DNA of 64,000 nucleotides. Origin: JBBPYR01 sp038199755 (GTDB lineage Bacteria; Chloroflexota; Ktedonobacteria; Ktedonobacterales; Ktedonobacteraceae). The DNA lies in assembly GCA_038199755.1 (NCBI GenBank), contig JBBPYR010000122.1, positions 41,042 through 105,041 on the forward strand. The letters run 5' to 3'. A program made the translations under genes and the position numbers. Below are positions 9,466-17,882 of this stretch, piece after piece. Each line of letters opens with the position of its first letter. The stretch's first letter is position 1. The notes under the pieces are model-generated. The model ran no database searches. It saw nothing but the letters and a program-made list of their open reading frames with translations, and had not been told where the DNA came from.

Positions 9466-9612
9466 ATGAAAAAGAGAATAAAAGGTGGGCCGAAAAAGTT
9501 TTTTCTGCTGAGCACCGTTTTGCTGCTCTTTTTACTAGGAGGGTCGGTAGGGGGGCTTGTAGCCTATCGAAGCTATAGCGCGGTATATCAAAAAGATACG
9601 TCTCTAGCCTAG
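9466..9612 (+). CDS. N-terminal membrane-anchor piece of the DUF4012 protein, ended by in-frame TAG
   Basis: ATG 9466 (GAGGGAGAG just upstream) opens a 48-aa frame with a basic start (MKKRIKGGPKK) and one hydrophobic helix (FFLLSTVLLLFLLGGSVGGLVAY), ending at TAG 9610-9612. The same frame continues without another stop into the 9619 gene, and the first downstream residues (EGVQHLRAA) read as the normal continuation of a DUF4012 protein. It is therefore best seen as the detached anchor of that protein. A single C-to-T change of CAG to TAG would explain it. Confidence 0.7.
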   Translation: MKKRIKGGPKKFFLLSTVLLLFLLGGSVGGLVAYRSYSAVYQKDTSLA

Positions 9613-9618
9613 GAGGGA

Positions 9619-11415
9619 GTGCAGCATTTGCGAGCAGCAGCATCTTTGCTAGCAACGGTACCACAACACCCCTTTGAAATTGCTATTATTCGTCATGCAC
9701 AGAGTGAGTTTGCCTCCGCAAGATCAGCATTTTCTGTAGTATCTACTAACCTACAAGCCCTTCCTGGTATAAGTACGTCTCTACCTACCTATGGCTCTCG
9801 TCTACATACCGCGTTATATTTGGCAGCGGCGGCAACCAACATAGCACAGGCAGGCAGTTTGGGTTGCACGTTACTAGAGTTTCTGCTACCCAAGCTTCAT
9901 AATCCGCTACTTACAACAGGACAGAGCCTTTCAAGGGAGGATGTCACCCACACGAGCCTGGCTTTTCAACAGATAAAGGCAACCCTTTCTCAAGCCATCA
10001 ACGAAGCGAGTCAGGTTCAGCCGAGTGATCTACAGTTTGATGCTCATATGAGTAGCATGTTTGCTAGTTTTTACAAAGAATTGCCGCTGCTACACATGTG
10101 GCTTGTCGCGGTTGAGAAGCTTTTCCCGGCTTTGCCGCTGCTCCTGGGGATTGGCACACCAGCACATTATCTGCTTGAAGTGCTTGACACAAGCGAGTTG
10201 CGACCATCTGGCGGCTTTATTGGTAATTATGGCATTGTAACCTTTGCAAATGGCAGCTTGGCGGATGCTCAGATTAGAGATGTTGTTTTGCTCGATGCAC
10301 ATTTCGAAAATAGCGGGCACTATATTTTTTATCCGCCAGCTTATATGTGGTTCAGTGATGCCTTGGGATTAAAGACGTGGAGATTTCGTGACTCTAACCT
10401 TGATGCCGATTTTCCCACGGCAGCCCGCGATGGTGAGCAGATGTATACCAAGGAAGGAGGGAATGTTGCTGTACAGGGGGTAGTCGCCATCACTCCAGTT
10501 CTCATTCAGCGTATACTTGAGATGACGGGGCCAATCGCGATTCCCGAGTATCATGAGACGGTCAGCGCACAGAATCTCGTTGCACTTATCCACTATCACC
10601 AACTAGACGCAGCGGGTGCGGGTCAGGGCAGTAGTCTTGTTCCTTCTCCTGATGGCTATTCGTCAACACGAAAACACTTCATAGCCCTTTTGGCAGAGCA
10701 CTTGTTTGCACGAATACATACTATTTCACCTGCGGCATTACCAAAGTTTTTACAACTGCTGCTTAACTCGCTGCAGACAAAGGATATTCAGCTTTATTTC
10801 AATGCGAGTAGTGCAGAGAATGTGCTCCAAAACACTCATCTTGACGGCGCAATCCAGGCCACGGCAGGCGATAGTCTCTTGATTGTTGATGCAAATGTTT
10901 CACCCAATAAAGCAAACAGTTTTATTCGTACTGCGATACAGGACAAAGTAACGCTTGATGCCTATGGCAATGCCACCCATGCCACAACCATCAGTTATGC
11001 ATGGACTATTGCGGGTCGCAACTATGGGAATGCGCTCTATCGCGACTACATGCGTATCTATACACCACCTAACGGCATGCTACAGTCGCAAGCTGGATGG
11101 CAATCCCGTGGCACAGGTACGGCCTTTGGGCGAGCAGTGTGGAACGGTTTTTTTACCCTTACCTATGGCCAAACGCGTGCTATCACCTTTATGTGGACGG
11201 TGCCGCACGCAGCCACAAAAGTCGGTGCCAGCTGGCACTACCAGTATCTGGTTCAGCGGCAAGCAGGAATACAACGCGAGCTGAATTTACAGATTATAAC
11301 TCCATCTTGTGCAGTGCTGAGCAACACAGGAAGGGAGGATGTCGGCAAGATATCCTCGTTCACACGAGCACTAAGCGAAGATATGAACTTTGAGAAAGAT
11401 TACACATGCCAATGA
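9619..11415 (+). CDS. DUF4012 domain protein, body separated from its anchor by an amber codon
   Basis: About 598 aa. The recognisable DUF4012 core is LEVLDTSELRPSGGFIGNYG (around residues 184-204), then ANGSLADAQIRDV, AYMWFSDALGLKTWRFRDSNLDADFPT and the VVAITPVLIQRILEMTGPI segment. DUF4012 proteins occur in Chloroflexota and Actinomycetota beside Wzz/kinase genes; their biochemical role is not established. Translation could restart at GTG 9619 or TTG 9628 using GGAGGG that overlaps the TAG, but the product would lack its membrane helix. Readthrough of TAG, a true nonsense mutation and a sequencing error are all possible. C-terminal Cys residues suggest an exported fold. Confidence 0.8.
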   Translation: MQHLRAAASLLATVPQHPFEIAIIRHAQSEFASARSAFSVVSTNLQALPGISTSLPTYGSRLHTALYLAAAATNIAQAGSLGCTLLEFLLPKLHNPLLTTGQSLSREDVTHTSLAFQQIKATLSQAINEASQVQPSDLQFDAHMSSMFASFYKELPLLHMWLVAVEKLFPALPLLLGIGTPAHYLLEVLDTSELRPSGGFIGNYGIVTFANGSLADAQIRDVVLLDAHFENSGHYIFYPPAYMWFSDALGLKTWRFRDSNLDADFPTAARDGEQMYTKEGGNVAVQGVVAITPVLIQRILEMTGPIAIPEYHETVSAQNLVALIHYHQLDAAGAGQGSSLVPSPDGYSSTRKHFIALLAEHLFARIHTISPAALPKFLQLLLNSLQTKDIQLYFNASSAENVLQNTHLDGAIQATAGDSLLIVDANVSPNKANSFIRTAIQDKVTLDAYGNATHATTISYAWTIAGRNYGNALYRDYMRIYTPPNGMLQSQAGWQSRGTGTAFGRAVWNGFFTLTYGQTRAITFMWTVPHAATKVGASWHYQYLVQRQAGIQRELNLQIITPSCAVLSNTGREDVGKISSFTRALSEDMNFEKDYTCQ

Positions 11416-11467
11416 TTTTTGCTTACCAGTATACTGAAACAAGGAAGTGTTAGTAAGGATACGACGT

Positions 11468-12211
11468 ATGATCGATATACACCTACATATCTTACCGGGC
11501 GTCGATGATGGACCCGAAACAATAGAAGAAGCTCTCGCGCTGGCGCGGGCTTTGGTACAAGAGGGCATTCATACTGCTATTGCAACCCCACACTATAATG
11601 ATGAATTTCCTCGTCGCTCAGCCGCAGAGATTCGAGAACGTGTCTATGATTTACAAACTGTGCTCAATCGGCACGCGATCCCGCTACGCCTGTTGGCAGG
11701 TCACGAGGTACTCATCAAGCCTGGATTAGTGGAAGATGTTCAGAGTGGACAACTGGCAACTCTTAACGGTAGCCGCTACCTCTTGCTAGAACTGTGGAGC
11801 AGTACCTGGTTGCCCGAAACAGAGCGTGTGATTTTTGAACTGAGAGCCGCTGGCCTCGTTCCTATCATTGCCCATGTAGAACGCCACTGCACGATCCAGC
11901 AGGACCATGAGCGCTTGGTCAACCTGCGGCGCCAGGGTGCTTTAGCACAGGTAACGGCAAGTAGCCTGCTGGGGAATTCGGGCAGGGCTGCCCGTCGCTG
12001 TGCCGAAGCACTGCTCAAAAAAGGACTCGTTCATTGTATTGCATCTGATGCACATGGCTTACAGACGCGTCCTCCATGCGTGGAAAAAAGCTTGCAATAT
12101 GCTGAACATTTGCTTGGACAGGCACGTGTCCATCAACTCATCGAGACTGTGCCTGATGGCGTTATCAACAATCTGCTGTATGGTGTCAAGGTGCAGTTTA
12201 CTAGTTTATAA
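11468..12211 (+). CDS. PHP-family tyrosine-protein phosphatase (CpsB/YwqE/Wzb-equivalent)
   Basis: A manganese-type phosphatase of about 247 aa that removes phosphate from BY-kinase tyrosine clusters. It begins MIDIHLHILPGVDDGP (first metal-binding HxH), then ATPHYNDEFP, LLAGHEVLI, PIIAHVERH and CIASDAHGL, the full set of PHP-domain metal ligands. ATG 11468 has AAGGA eight bases upstream, so I prefer it over a TTG/CTG start seven codons earlier. Its place two genes after the kinase supports the kinase/phosphatase pairing seen in Gram-positive capsule loci. Confidence 0.9.
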   Translation: MIDIHLHILPGVDDGPETIEEALALARALVQEGIHTAIATPHYNDEFPRRSAAEIRERVYDLQTVLNRHAIPLRLLAGHEVLIKPGLVEDVQSGQLATLNGSRYLLLELWSSTWLPETERVIFELRAAGLVPIIAHVERHCTIQQDHERLVNLRRQGALAQVTASSLLGNSGRAARRCAEALLKKGLVHCIASDAHGLQTRPPCVEKSLQYAEHLLGQARVHQLIETVPDGVINNLLYGVKVQFTSL

Positions 12212-12244
12212 GCTACGTATGGAGGGGCTTGGGAGGTTACTACC

Positions 12245-13684
12245 GTGTTGAAAAGTGAGGTGTGGAGAGAGAGGATTTTCACAGCGGCTCTTCCTATTCG
12301 CGCATTCGTGCTCGCTCTAATAGGTGCAGTTGTGCTGCTATTGGTGGCTGTGTATGGTGTTCAACATTCTACTTATGCAATCTATGCTATGGGTGCGATT
12401 GTCATGGCACTTGTTGTTATCACACGCCAAGATGAAATAGCGGTTGTACTGATTATTGCAACCCACCTGTATGTCGACTGGTATTTAGGATATGAAGTTA
12501 TTGGAGTGCTGATGGCACTGGGACTATTATTAGCATTCTTCTTGTCACGGTCTCCACAAACACTCCGGTACTCCTGGACGCGCCCACGAGCACTGTGGCT
12601 CTGGGCATTGTTCCTGGTGCTAACTATTTACCCCGCCTTTCAAGGCGCGAGAACACTTGGTGATGCCCTTTACTACTATCCTAATATAATAGTTGGTGCC
12701 TTACTCTTTTTCTGGTTAGGTATGGTTATTGCCCAGGATAGCGTGCGTTTGCACCGTTTGTTCAACTTGTTTGCTGGTCTAGGCACACTGTTGGCGATAC
12801 ATACACTGGTTCAGGCAACGACAGGAATTACCTTACTTGGTTCGGCACACGTGAATTCGTATATTATTGAGGAAAACGGCGGTCTAATGGGGGGGACGGT
12901 GCAGCGTTATGGCTCTTTCTTGATGAATCCTGATTGGAATGGGACCTTTTTCGGAATAGCTCTCGTTCTGCCGCTTGGTCTTTTTGTTGTGAGTACTTCC
13001 GTTATGGCAAAAATTTTGTATAGCATCGAAATATTTCTTATGGCAGCTGCGTTGCTTGCCACCTATAGCATCGGTGGTTGGATAGGTGCAGCTGCTGGCC
13101 TACTCGTTTTCATTTTCTGTGCTGGCCGCTGGCGCTATTGTATTTTTATTGGCTTGGTCGTAGCCATTGTTGCGCTCATCATGACGGTGAGTTTTCCTTC
13201 TCAGATTCAGCTTGAAATGCAGCACGCGGCCAATCCTGTAGGACTCTCGTTACGTAATGGTGCCTGGCAAACCGCCATACAGGTAATAAGGGCTCATCCA
13301 CTGTTTGGTATTGGTTTGGGCATGACTACCTATTTGCTCCAGTCTGAACCGTATAGAGTCCTTGCCCAGTTCGTTCCTCTAGCACATCCACATGATTCTT
13401 ACTTGGAACTTGGTGCTATGGCAGGTCTTCCCGCTCTGTTTGTATTCATCGCGAATCTCCTTTTTGCGCTTTGGCAAGCATGGCGCAATTGGCTTCAGGC
13501 CGATACAAATTTACGCACGTTAATCGGTTGTGGTCTCGCCTGTGCGATTGCCTTGACTGTTAATAGCGTGAGTATCAATGGCTGGACGCTGCCGCCATTA
13601 GCCGCTATGGTTTGGCTCATTCTAGGAGCGTGTGCCTCCCCACTGCTCATTAAGAAGCGACAAAATAGCAACAAGCTTACTTAA
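12245..13684 (+). CDS. O-antigen ligase/polymerase-type membrane protein (Wzy/WaaL-like)
   Basis: A 479-aa polytopic membrane protein with about 11-12 hydrophobic segments and a large extracytoplasmic loop near residues 310-390. That loop holds NPVGLSLRNGAWQTAIQVIRAHPLFGIGLG and AHPHDSYLELGAMAGLPAL, the hallmark of the O-antigen ligase/Wzy superfamily (PF04932). With Wzx, a PHPT and Wzz/Wzc nearby it most likely polymerises the repeat units; a ligase role is the alternative. Start is GTG 12245 with GGGAGG upstream. Confidence 0.85.
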   Translation: MLKSEVWRERIFTAALPIRAFVLALIGAVVLLLVAVYGVQHSTYAIYAMGAIVMALVVITRQDEIAVVLIIATHLYVDWYLGYEVIGVLMALGLLLAFFLSRSPQTLRYSWTRPRALWLWALFLVLTIYPAFQGARTLGDALYYYPNIIVGALLFFWLGMVIAQDSVRLHRLFNLFAGLGTLLAIHTLVQATTGITLLGSAHVNSYIIEENGGLMGGTVQRYGSFLMNPDWNGTFFGIALVLPLGLFVVSTSVMAKILYSIEIFLMAAALLATYSIGGWIGAAAGLLVFIFCAGRWRYCIFIGLVVAIVALIMTVSFPSQIQLEMQHAANPVGLSLRNGAWQTAIQVIRAHPLFGIGLGMTTYLLQSEPYRVLAQFVPLAHPHDSYLELGAMAGLPALFVFIANLLFALWQAWRNWLQADTNLRTLIGCGLACAIALTVNSVSINGWTLPPLAAMVWLILGACASPLLIKKRQNSNKLT

Positions 13685-13708
13685 ATGAATATTTGGAGCA
13701 ATTTTGTA

Positions 13709-14848
13709 ATGAATAGACAACACACATCTCATAGTCGCCTGACATGGCAGACACTTCCTCTCATTCATCTCCTGATTGCAGAGTGGCAAGACTGGCGTAA
13801 AGAGCGGACAAAACCTCGCTATCGTCTTGCTCCACTAGCGCATGATTCTTCTGGGTTGCCATTCTATCCTATAGATATGGAGCCGCTGTTAACGATGCCT
13901 TTTGGGTATCTAGATCAAGCAGGGGTGCTCTATAATGCTCCAAATGCATCTGCGTCGGGAGCTTATCAACCGACGAGTATCGCTCAGTTTGCACTTGCCC
14001 AGTGGGATGCCTATCTTACTACGAGAGATGAACAGCATAAGCAAGTATTTCTAACGCAAGCTCATTGGCTGGTACAGCACGGAGAAGCCATAGGTGATGA
14101 TAGCAGCGGCTGGCTCATTCCTTTTCCTTCGCCTAAGTATAACGTTGCGAAACCGTGGTTATCTGCCTTGACGCAGGGAAACTGTATCTCGGTCCTGGTC
14201 CGTGCCTATCGTTTGACAGGTGAAGAAAGCTTTCTACAAGTGGCTCGCCGTGCCGTCCACACCTTTGAACTGGATATTCGGGACAATGGCGTCAGCGCAT
14301 CCGTTGGTGATGACGGTATTTTTTTTGAGGAGGTAGCAGCGTATCCAGCGGCACATATCCTCAATGGTTATCTTTTAGCACTCTTCGGTTTGTATGATTA
14401 TGTTGCGCTTACAGACGATGCTGCCATCAAAGTACTGATCCAACGCAGTCTCGTAACACTTCACACGTTTATTGACGAGCTAGACCTGGGCTACTGGTCA
14501 TGTTACGATTGGCTTTTTCAAAATCCAGCTTCTCAGTTCTATCACGCTCTCCATGTCGTGCTGCTGCAAGCACTTGCCAATTACTCCGGTTGTGATCATT
14601 GTGCAATGCTGGCGTCTCGTTGGGAAGCCTATCAGCAGAGTTTTTTATGTAATCTACGCTATTTCAATTCGAGTCGTGTATCTAGTTATCGCTCTGCTAT
14701 ACCAAGAAAACTGTCATATATATGCCGCTCTTCAGTAAAGACGGTGACGCGACAGCTTCATCTATACCATTACCAACCGCAAAAACAACTGGCTAGGATG
14801 GCAAAGCGTTCCTATACTCCTTCGCAAGAAATAAGCAGTCATGAATAA
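13709..14848 (+). CDS. D-glucuronyl C5-epimerase C-terminal domain protein (GLCE-like)
   Basis: About 379 aa. The second half matches the C-terminal (alpha/alpha barrel) domain of heparosan-type glucuronyl C5-epimerases: FFEEVAAYPAAHILNGYLLALFGLYDY (given in two pieces of the family pattern: YP..HILNG and LFGLYDY), then LGYWSCYDW, and FYHALHVVLLQAL...ASRWEAY. The conserved Tyr residues of YWSxYD and xYHxxH are present. Such enzymes convert GlcA to IdoA within a polymer. No signal peptide is obvious, so its compartment is unclear. ATG 13709 with GGAG at 13695-13698 is preferred; ATG 13685 directly after the previous stop is possible. The basic C-terminal tail is not conserved in the family as I know it. 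Confidence 0.8.
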   Translation: MNRQHTSHSRLTWQTLPLIHLLIAEWQDWRKERTKPRYRLAPLAHDSSGLPFYPIDMEPLLTMPFGYLDQAGVLYNAPNASASGAYQPTSIAQFALAQWDAYLTTRDEQHKQVFLTQAHWLVQHGEAIGDDSSGWLIPFPSPKYNVAKPWLSALTQGNCISVLVRAYRLTGEESFLQVARRAVHTFELDIRDNGVSASVGDDGIFFEEVAAYPAAHILNGYLLALFGLYDYVALTDDAAIKVLIQRSLVTLHTFIDELDLGYWSCYDWLFQNPASQFYHALHVVLLQALANYSGCDHCAMLASRWEAYQQSFLCNLRYFNSSRVSSYRSAIPRKLSYICRSSVKTVTRQLHLYHYQPQKQLARMAKRSYTPSQEISSHE

Positions 14849-16559
14849 ATATGAACAAGAGTTAGATGATGGCCGCCCTACTTCTTCTACTTTTCATCGT
14901 CTTGAAAAAGAACGAGCTAATTTGTTTCCGATCGAGGATTTTCCGACGCTGATCACTATGAAATATAGCAACGAATGGGAAGAGCAGAACGGCTGGGCTA
15001 TCGAAAACATGACAACCTGGATGTTGCCAGCGATAAGCCCACACGCTAGCGCGGGTGCGCTACCAACCAAGTCGCGGCCAGGTGTCTTCACCGATAAAAA
15101 AGGGCACATCGGACTTTTACTGAATCTCGTCAAGACTTCAGGGGTTTATGCTATTGCTTCGGTGGCCATTCCATTAGTCTCTTTGGTACTGGCTCCATTT
15201 TTAACTCATTCGCTTTCTCCTGCGGATTATGGCGTTCTGGCTCTTCTGAACATCTTCACCAGCCTGTGGGCGGGGATTACGCAGCTTGGTCTGGCCTCGG
15301 CCTTTTTTCGCGGCTATAACTATGATTACTCTGCCCCTCGTGATAAGCATGCAGTTCTGTCAACGGTGACTATTCTTCTCTTTCTTGCTTCATTGCTGAT
15401 GACTCTTGTCGCCATAGTCACGGCTCCGTTGCTGTCAACTATCCTCTTTGGTAGCCCGTCGATGGCGAGTTTGATTGCACTCGCAGCGGAAATAGTGTTG
15501 CTGCAAAATCTCACTATTCCTGGCTATAGCTGGCTGCGAGCGGAGAATCGCGCTCTTCCCTATTCCTTGTTGTCCATCGGTAGTCTCCTCCTCACACTCT
15601 GTGCGACGCTTTTTCTGATAAAGACCATGCATTTAGGAATTGCCGGTGCGATGATTGCGAATGGGTGTGGTTATGCAGTTGTCGTCATATGTACGTTGCC
15701 AATTATTCTCTTCCGCACGGGCATCAAGTTGCGTATGGATATTGCTCATAGCCTGTTAGCCTTTGGATTGCCGCTCGTTCTTAACTTCTTTTCCTATTGG
15801 GTACTGCAACTATTGGACCGTTATTTGCTCCGCGTTTATGCCTCGCTGACTCAGGTCGCCATCTATTCTGTGGTCTACACGTTGGGCTCGGTGCTCTCTG
15901 TCCTGGTAATCGGTCCTTTTTTGTTAGCATGGCCTACTACCATGTTCACCATCGCTACGCGTAAAGATGCGCCACAGGTATTTACAGTGGTGTTCCGCTG
16001 GTTCAGCATGTTTCTGCTCTTCGCAGCCTTCGGTTTATCCCTAGTGGGCAACATAATACTTACTGTGCTTTTTCCAACGAGCTATCGTGTAGCGGCTCCT
16101 ATCATCCCTATTATTGCATTGTCGCTGGTATTGTATGGTATCTACTATCTCTTCATGATCGGAGCGAATATCAAGCGAAAGACGTGGTTAACTGCTGTTT
16201 TCACCACAATTGCCGCCGTTGTCAATGTCGCGCTTAACCTCATCTTCATTCCTGCTCACGGCGCAATGGGTGCGGCCATAGCTACGCTCCTCGCGTATAT
16301 CGCTCTTGTTTTGAGTGCCTATATTGCGAATCAAAAAATCTATCCAATTCCTTTTGAAATTGGTGTATTTCTGCTCGCCTTATTCTTAGGTATCGCTTTC
16401 TATTTAGGCGGGAATTTCCTCGCACAGACGCAAAACACCTCTATAGTCTGGGCTATTTATGTTATTTCACTTCTTCTGTATGGTGGTTGTCTTACCTGCC
16501 TGGGACTATTCGTAACGCGAATCCATACACACACTTCTTTGCAAATTAAGAAAGACTAA
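14841..16559 (+). CDS. Wzx-type oligosaccharide flippase (MOP superfamily)
   Basis: A 572-aa membrane protein with about 12-14 helices. It exports the lipid-linked repeat unit across the membrane. The polysaccharide_synt type opening (GVYAIASVAIPLVSLVLAPFLTHSLSPADYGVLALL) starts only near residue 102. The preceding 100 residues are hydrophilic and acidic, which is unusual; later in-frame ATGs (codons 41 and 57) could be the real start. It overlaps the C5-epimerase gene by 8 bases, implying translational coupling, and is followed without a gap by the GT4 triplet. Confidence 0.87.
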   Translation: MNKYEQELDDGRPTSSTFHRLEKERANLFPIEDFPTLITMKYSNEWEEQNGWAIENMTTWMLPAISPHASAGALPTKSRPGVFTDKKGHIGLLLNLVKTSGVYAIASVAIPLVSLVLAPFLTHSLSPADYGVLALLNIFTSLWAGITQLGLASAFFRGYNYDYSAPRDKHAVLSTVTILLFLASLLMTLVAIVTAPLLSTILFGSPSMASLIALAAEIVLLQNLTIPGYSWLRAENRALPYSLLSIGSLLLTLCATLFLIKTMHLGIAGAMIANGCGYAVVVICTLPIILFRTGIKLRMDIAHSLLAFGLPLVLNFFSYWVLQLLDRYLLRVYASLTQVAIYSVVYTLGSVLSVLVIGPFLLAWPTTMFTIATRKDAPQVFTVVFRWFSMFLLFAAFGLSLVGNIILTVLFPTSYRVAAPIIPIIALSLVLYGIYYLFMIGANIKRKTWLTAVFTTIAAVVNVALNLIFIPAHGAMGAAIATLLAYIALVLSAYIANQKIYPIPFEIGVFLLALFLGIAFYLGGNFLAQTQNTSIVWAIYVISLLLYGGCLTCLGLFVTRIHTHTSLQIKKD

Positions 16560-17828
16560 ATGGTTATGAATGTATTATCACATGCAGCTCTCCCAAGGAC
16601 TCATAATGCTACATTTGCGCGGTCTCCTATTCACGTATGCATGTATGTCCGTGGAGGAGCACGGATGGATGTCAGGGTGATGCGTGAAGCAACCGCCTTG
16701 AAAGAAGCGAGATTTGTAGTCACTATCGTTGATGTTGAACGAGATCATACGTTGCCTGCCGAGGAAGAAATTTCTGGCCTATGTGTGAAACACATTAGAA
16801 TGCCAGACTGGTTTATTCCAACCCACTTTAAACCGTGGTTCTTGGTCAAAATGGCGCGCATGCTTTTTCTCAGTGTCTCTCGCTTGCTGCAAACGCCTGC
16901 CGACATCTATCACGCACATGATGATACTGCTCTTCTCGCATGTTATTTCGCTGCACGATTACGCGGAAAACCCCTGGTTTTTGATGCTCATGAACTGCCT
17001 TTGTTTCAAAGTCCGCTCTCCGCACTCAGTAGAAGGCAACGTTTATTCCATCAACTGTCACGTTCCCTTCTGACATATATTGTGCCAAAATGTGTCGGCG
17101 TGATTACTGTCTCGCCACCGATAGTTCACCAACTCGCTTTACACTATCGTGCTTCAGCAGTGACGGTAGTTCGCAACGTTCCGCCATATCAGACGGTTGC
17201 CAAAAGCGATGCACTGCGACAGCACTTAGGCCTTGATCCTAGTGTTCAGCTTGCGCTTTACCAGGGCGCGTTGCACCTCAGCCGAGGCCTCGTTGAGATG
17301 ATTCGAGCTGCGGCGTTTTTCGCTCCCGATATCGTGCTCGTTCTCATGGGTAATGGCTCACCAGAGACACTATTACAGCTCGAAGCACTTATTGCAAGTG
17401 AAGGAGTAGCGGAGCGGGTGAAAATCATACCCGCTGTCTCCTATCAAGAGTTGCTTAGCTGGACCGCATCAGCCGACATTGGCTTAATTGTGTACTCGCC
17501 AGACTACTCACTCAATGTGCGTCTGTGCTTACCAAACAAACTCTTTGAATATCTTATGGCAGGTTTGCCTGTGCTTGCTTCTCAACTGGATGCAGTCTCT
17601 GCAGTGCTTACGGCACATGATTGTGGGCAAGTTGTCTCTTCGCTTGCACCAGCTGCCATTGCATTAGCGGTCAACAACATGTTAGAGAAGCGTGATGCAC
17701 TTATTCAGATGCGCCACAATGCCTTACGTGCGGCGCGGGAAGAGTTTTTGTGGGAAAAAGAGAGTCAAAAGCTGGTTCAGCTGTATAGCGAGATTACAAG
17801 GCCACTCCTTTTGTCAAATGGGAAATAA
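16560..17828 (+). CDS. GT4 family glycosyltransferase, paralogue 1 of 3
   Basis: A 422-aa GT-B enzyme. Its start follows the flippase stop directly (TAA then ATG). The N-terminal domain has VCMYVRGGARMDVRVMREA and DIYHAHDDTALLACYFAARL, then VFDAHELP. The C-terminal domain has YQGALHLSRGL, VLMGNGSPE, VKIIPAVSYQELL, IGLIVYSPDYS and PNKLFEYLMAGLPVLASQ. The same blocks recur in the next two genes, so the three arose by tandem duplication. Substrates are unknown. A second ATG at 16566 is also in frame. Confidence 0.87.
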   Translation: MVMNVLSHAALPRTHNATFARSPIHVCMYVRGGARMDVRVMREATALKEARFVVTIVDVERDHTLPAEEEISGLCVKHIRMPDWFIPTHFKPWFLVKMARMLFLSVSRLLQTPADIYHAHDDTALLACYFAARLRGKPLVFDAHELPLFQSPLSALSRRQRLFHQLSRSLLTYIVPKCVGVITVSPPIVHQLALHYRASAVTVVRNVPPYQTVAKSDALRQHLGLDPSVQLALYQGALHLSRGLVEMIRAAAFFAPDIVLVLMGNGSPETLLQLEALIASEGVAERVKIIPAVSYQELLSWTASADIGLIVYSPDYSLNVRLCLPNKLFEYLMAGLPVLASQLDAVSAVLTAHDCGQVVSSLAPAAIALAVNNMLEKRDALIQMRHNALRAAREEFLWEKESQKLVQLYSEITRPLLLSNGK

Positions 17829-17882
17829 GAAAGTGGTATTTCCTGCTGTCGTTCTATGAAGTGTCTTGAAAGGATGTTGGAA

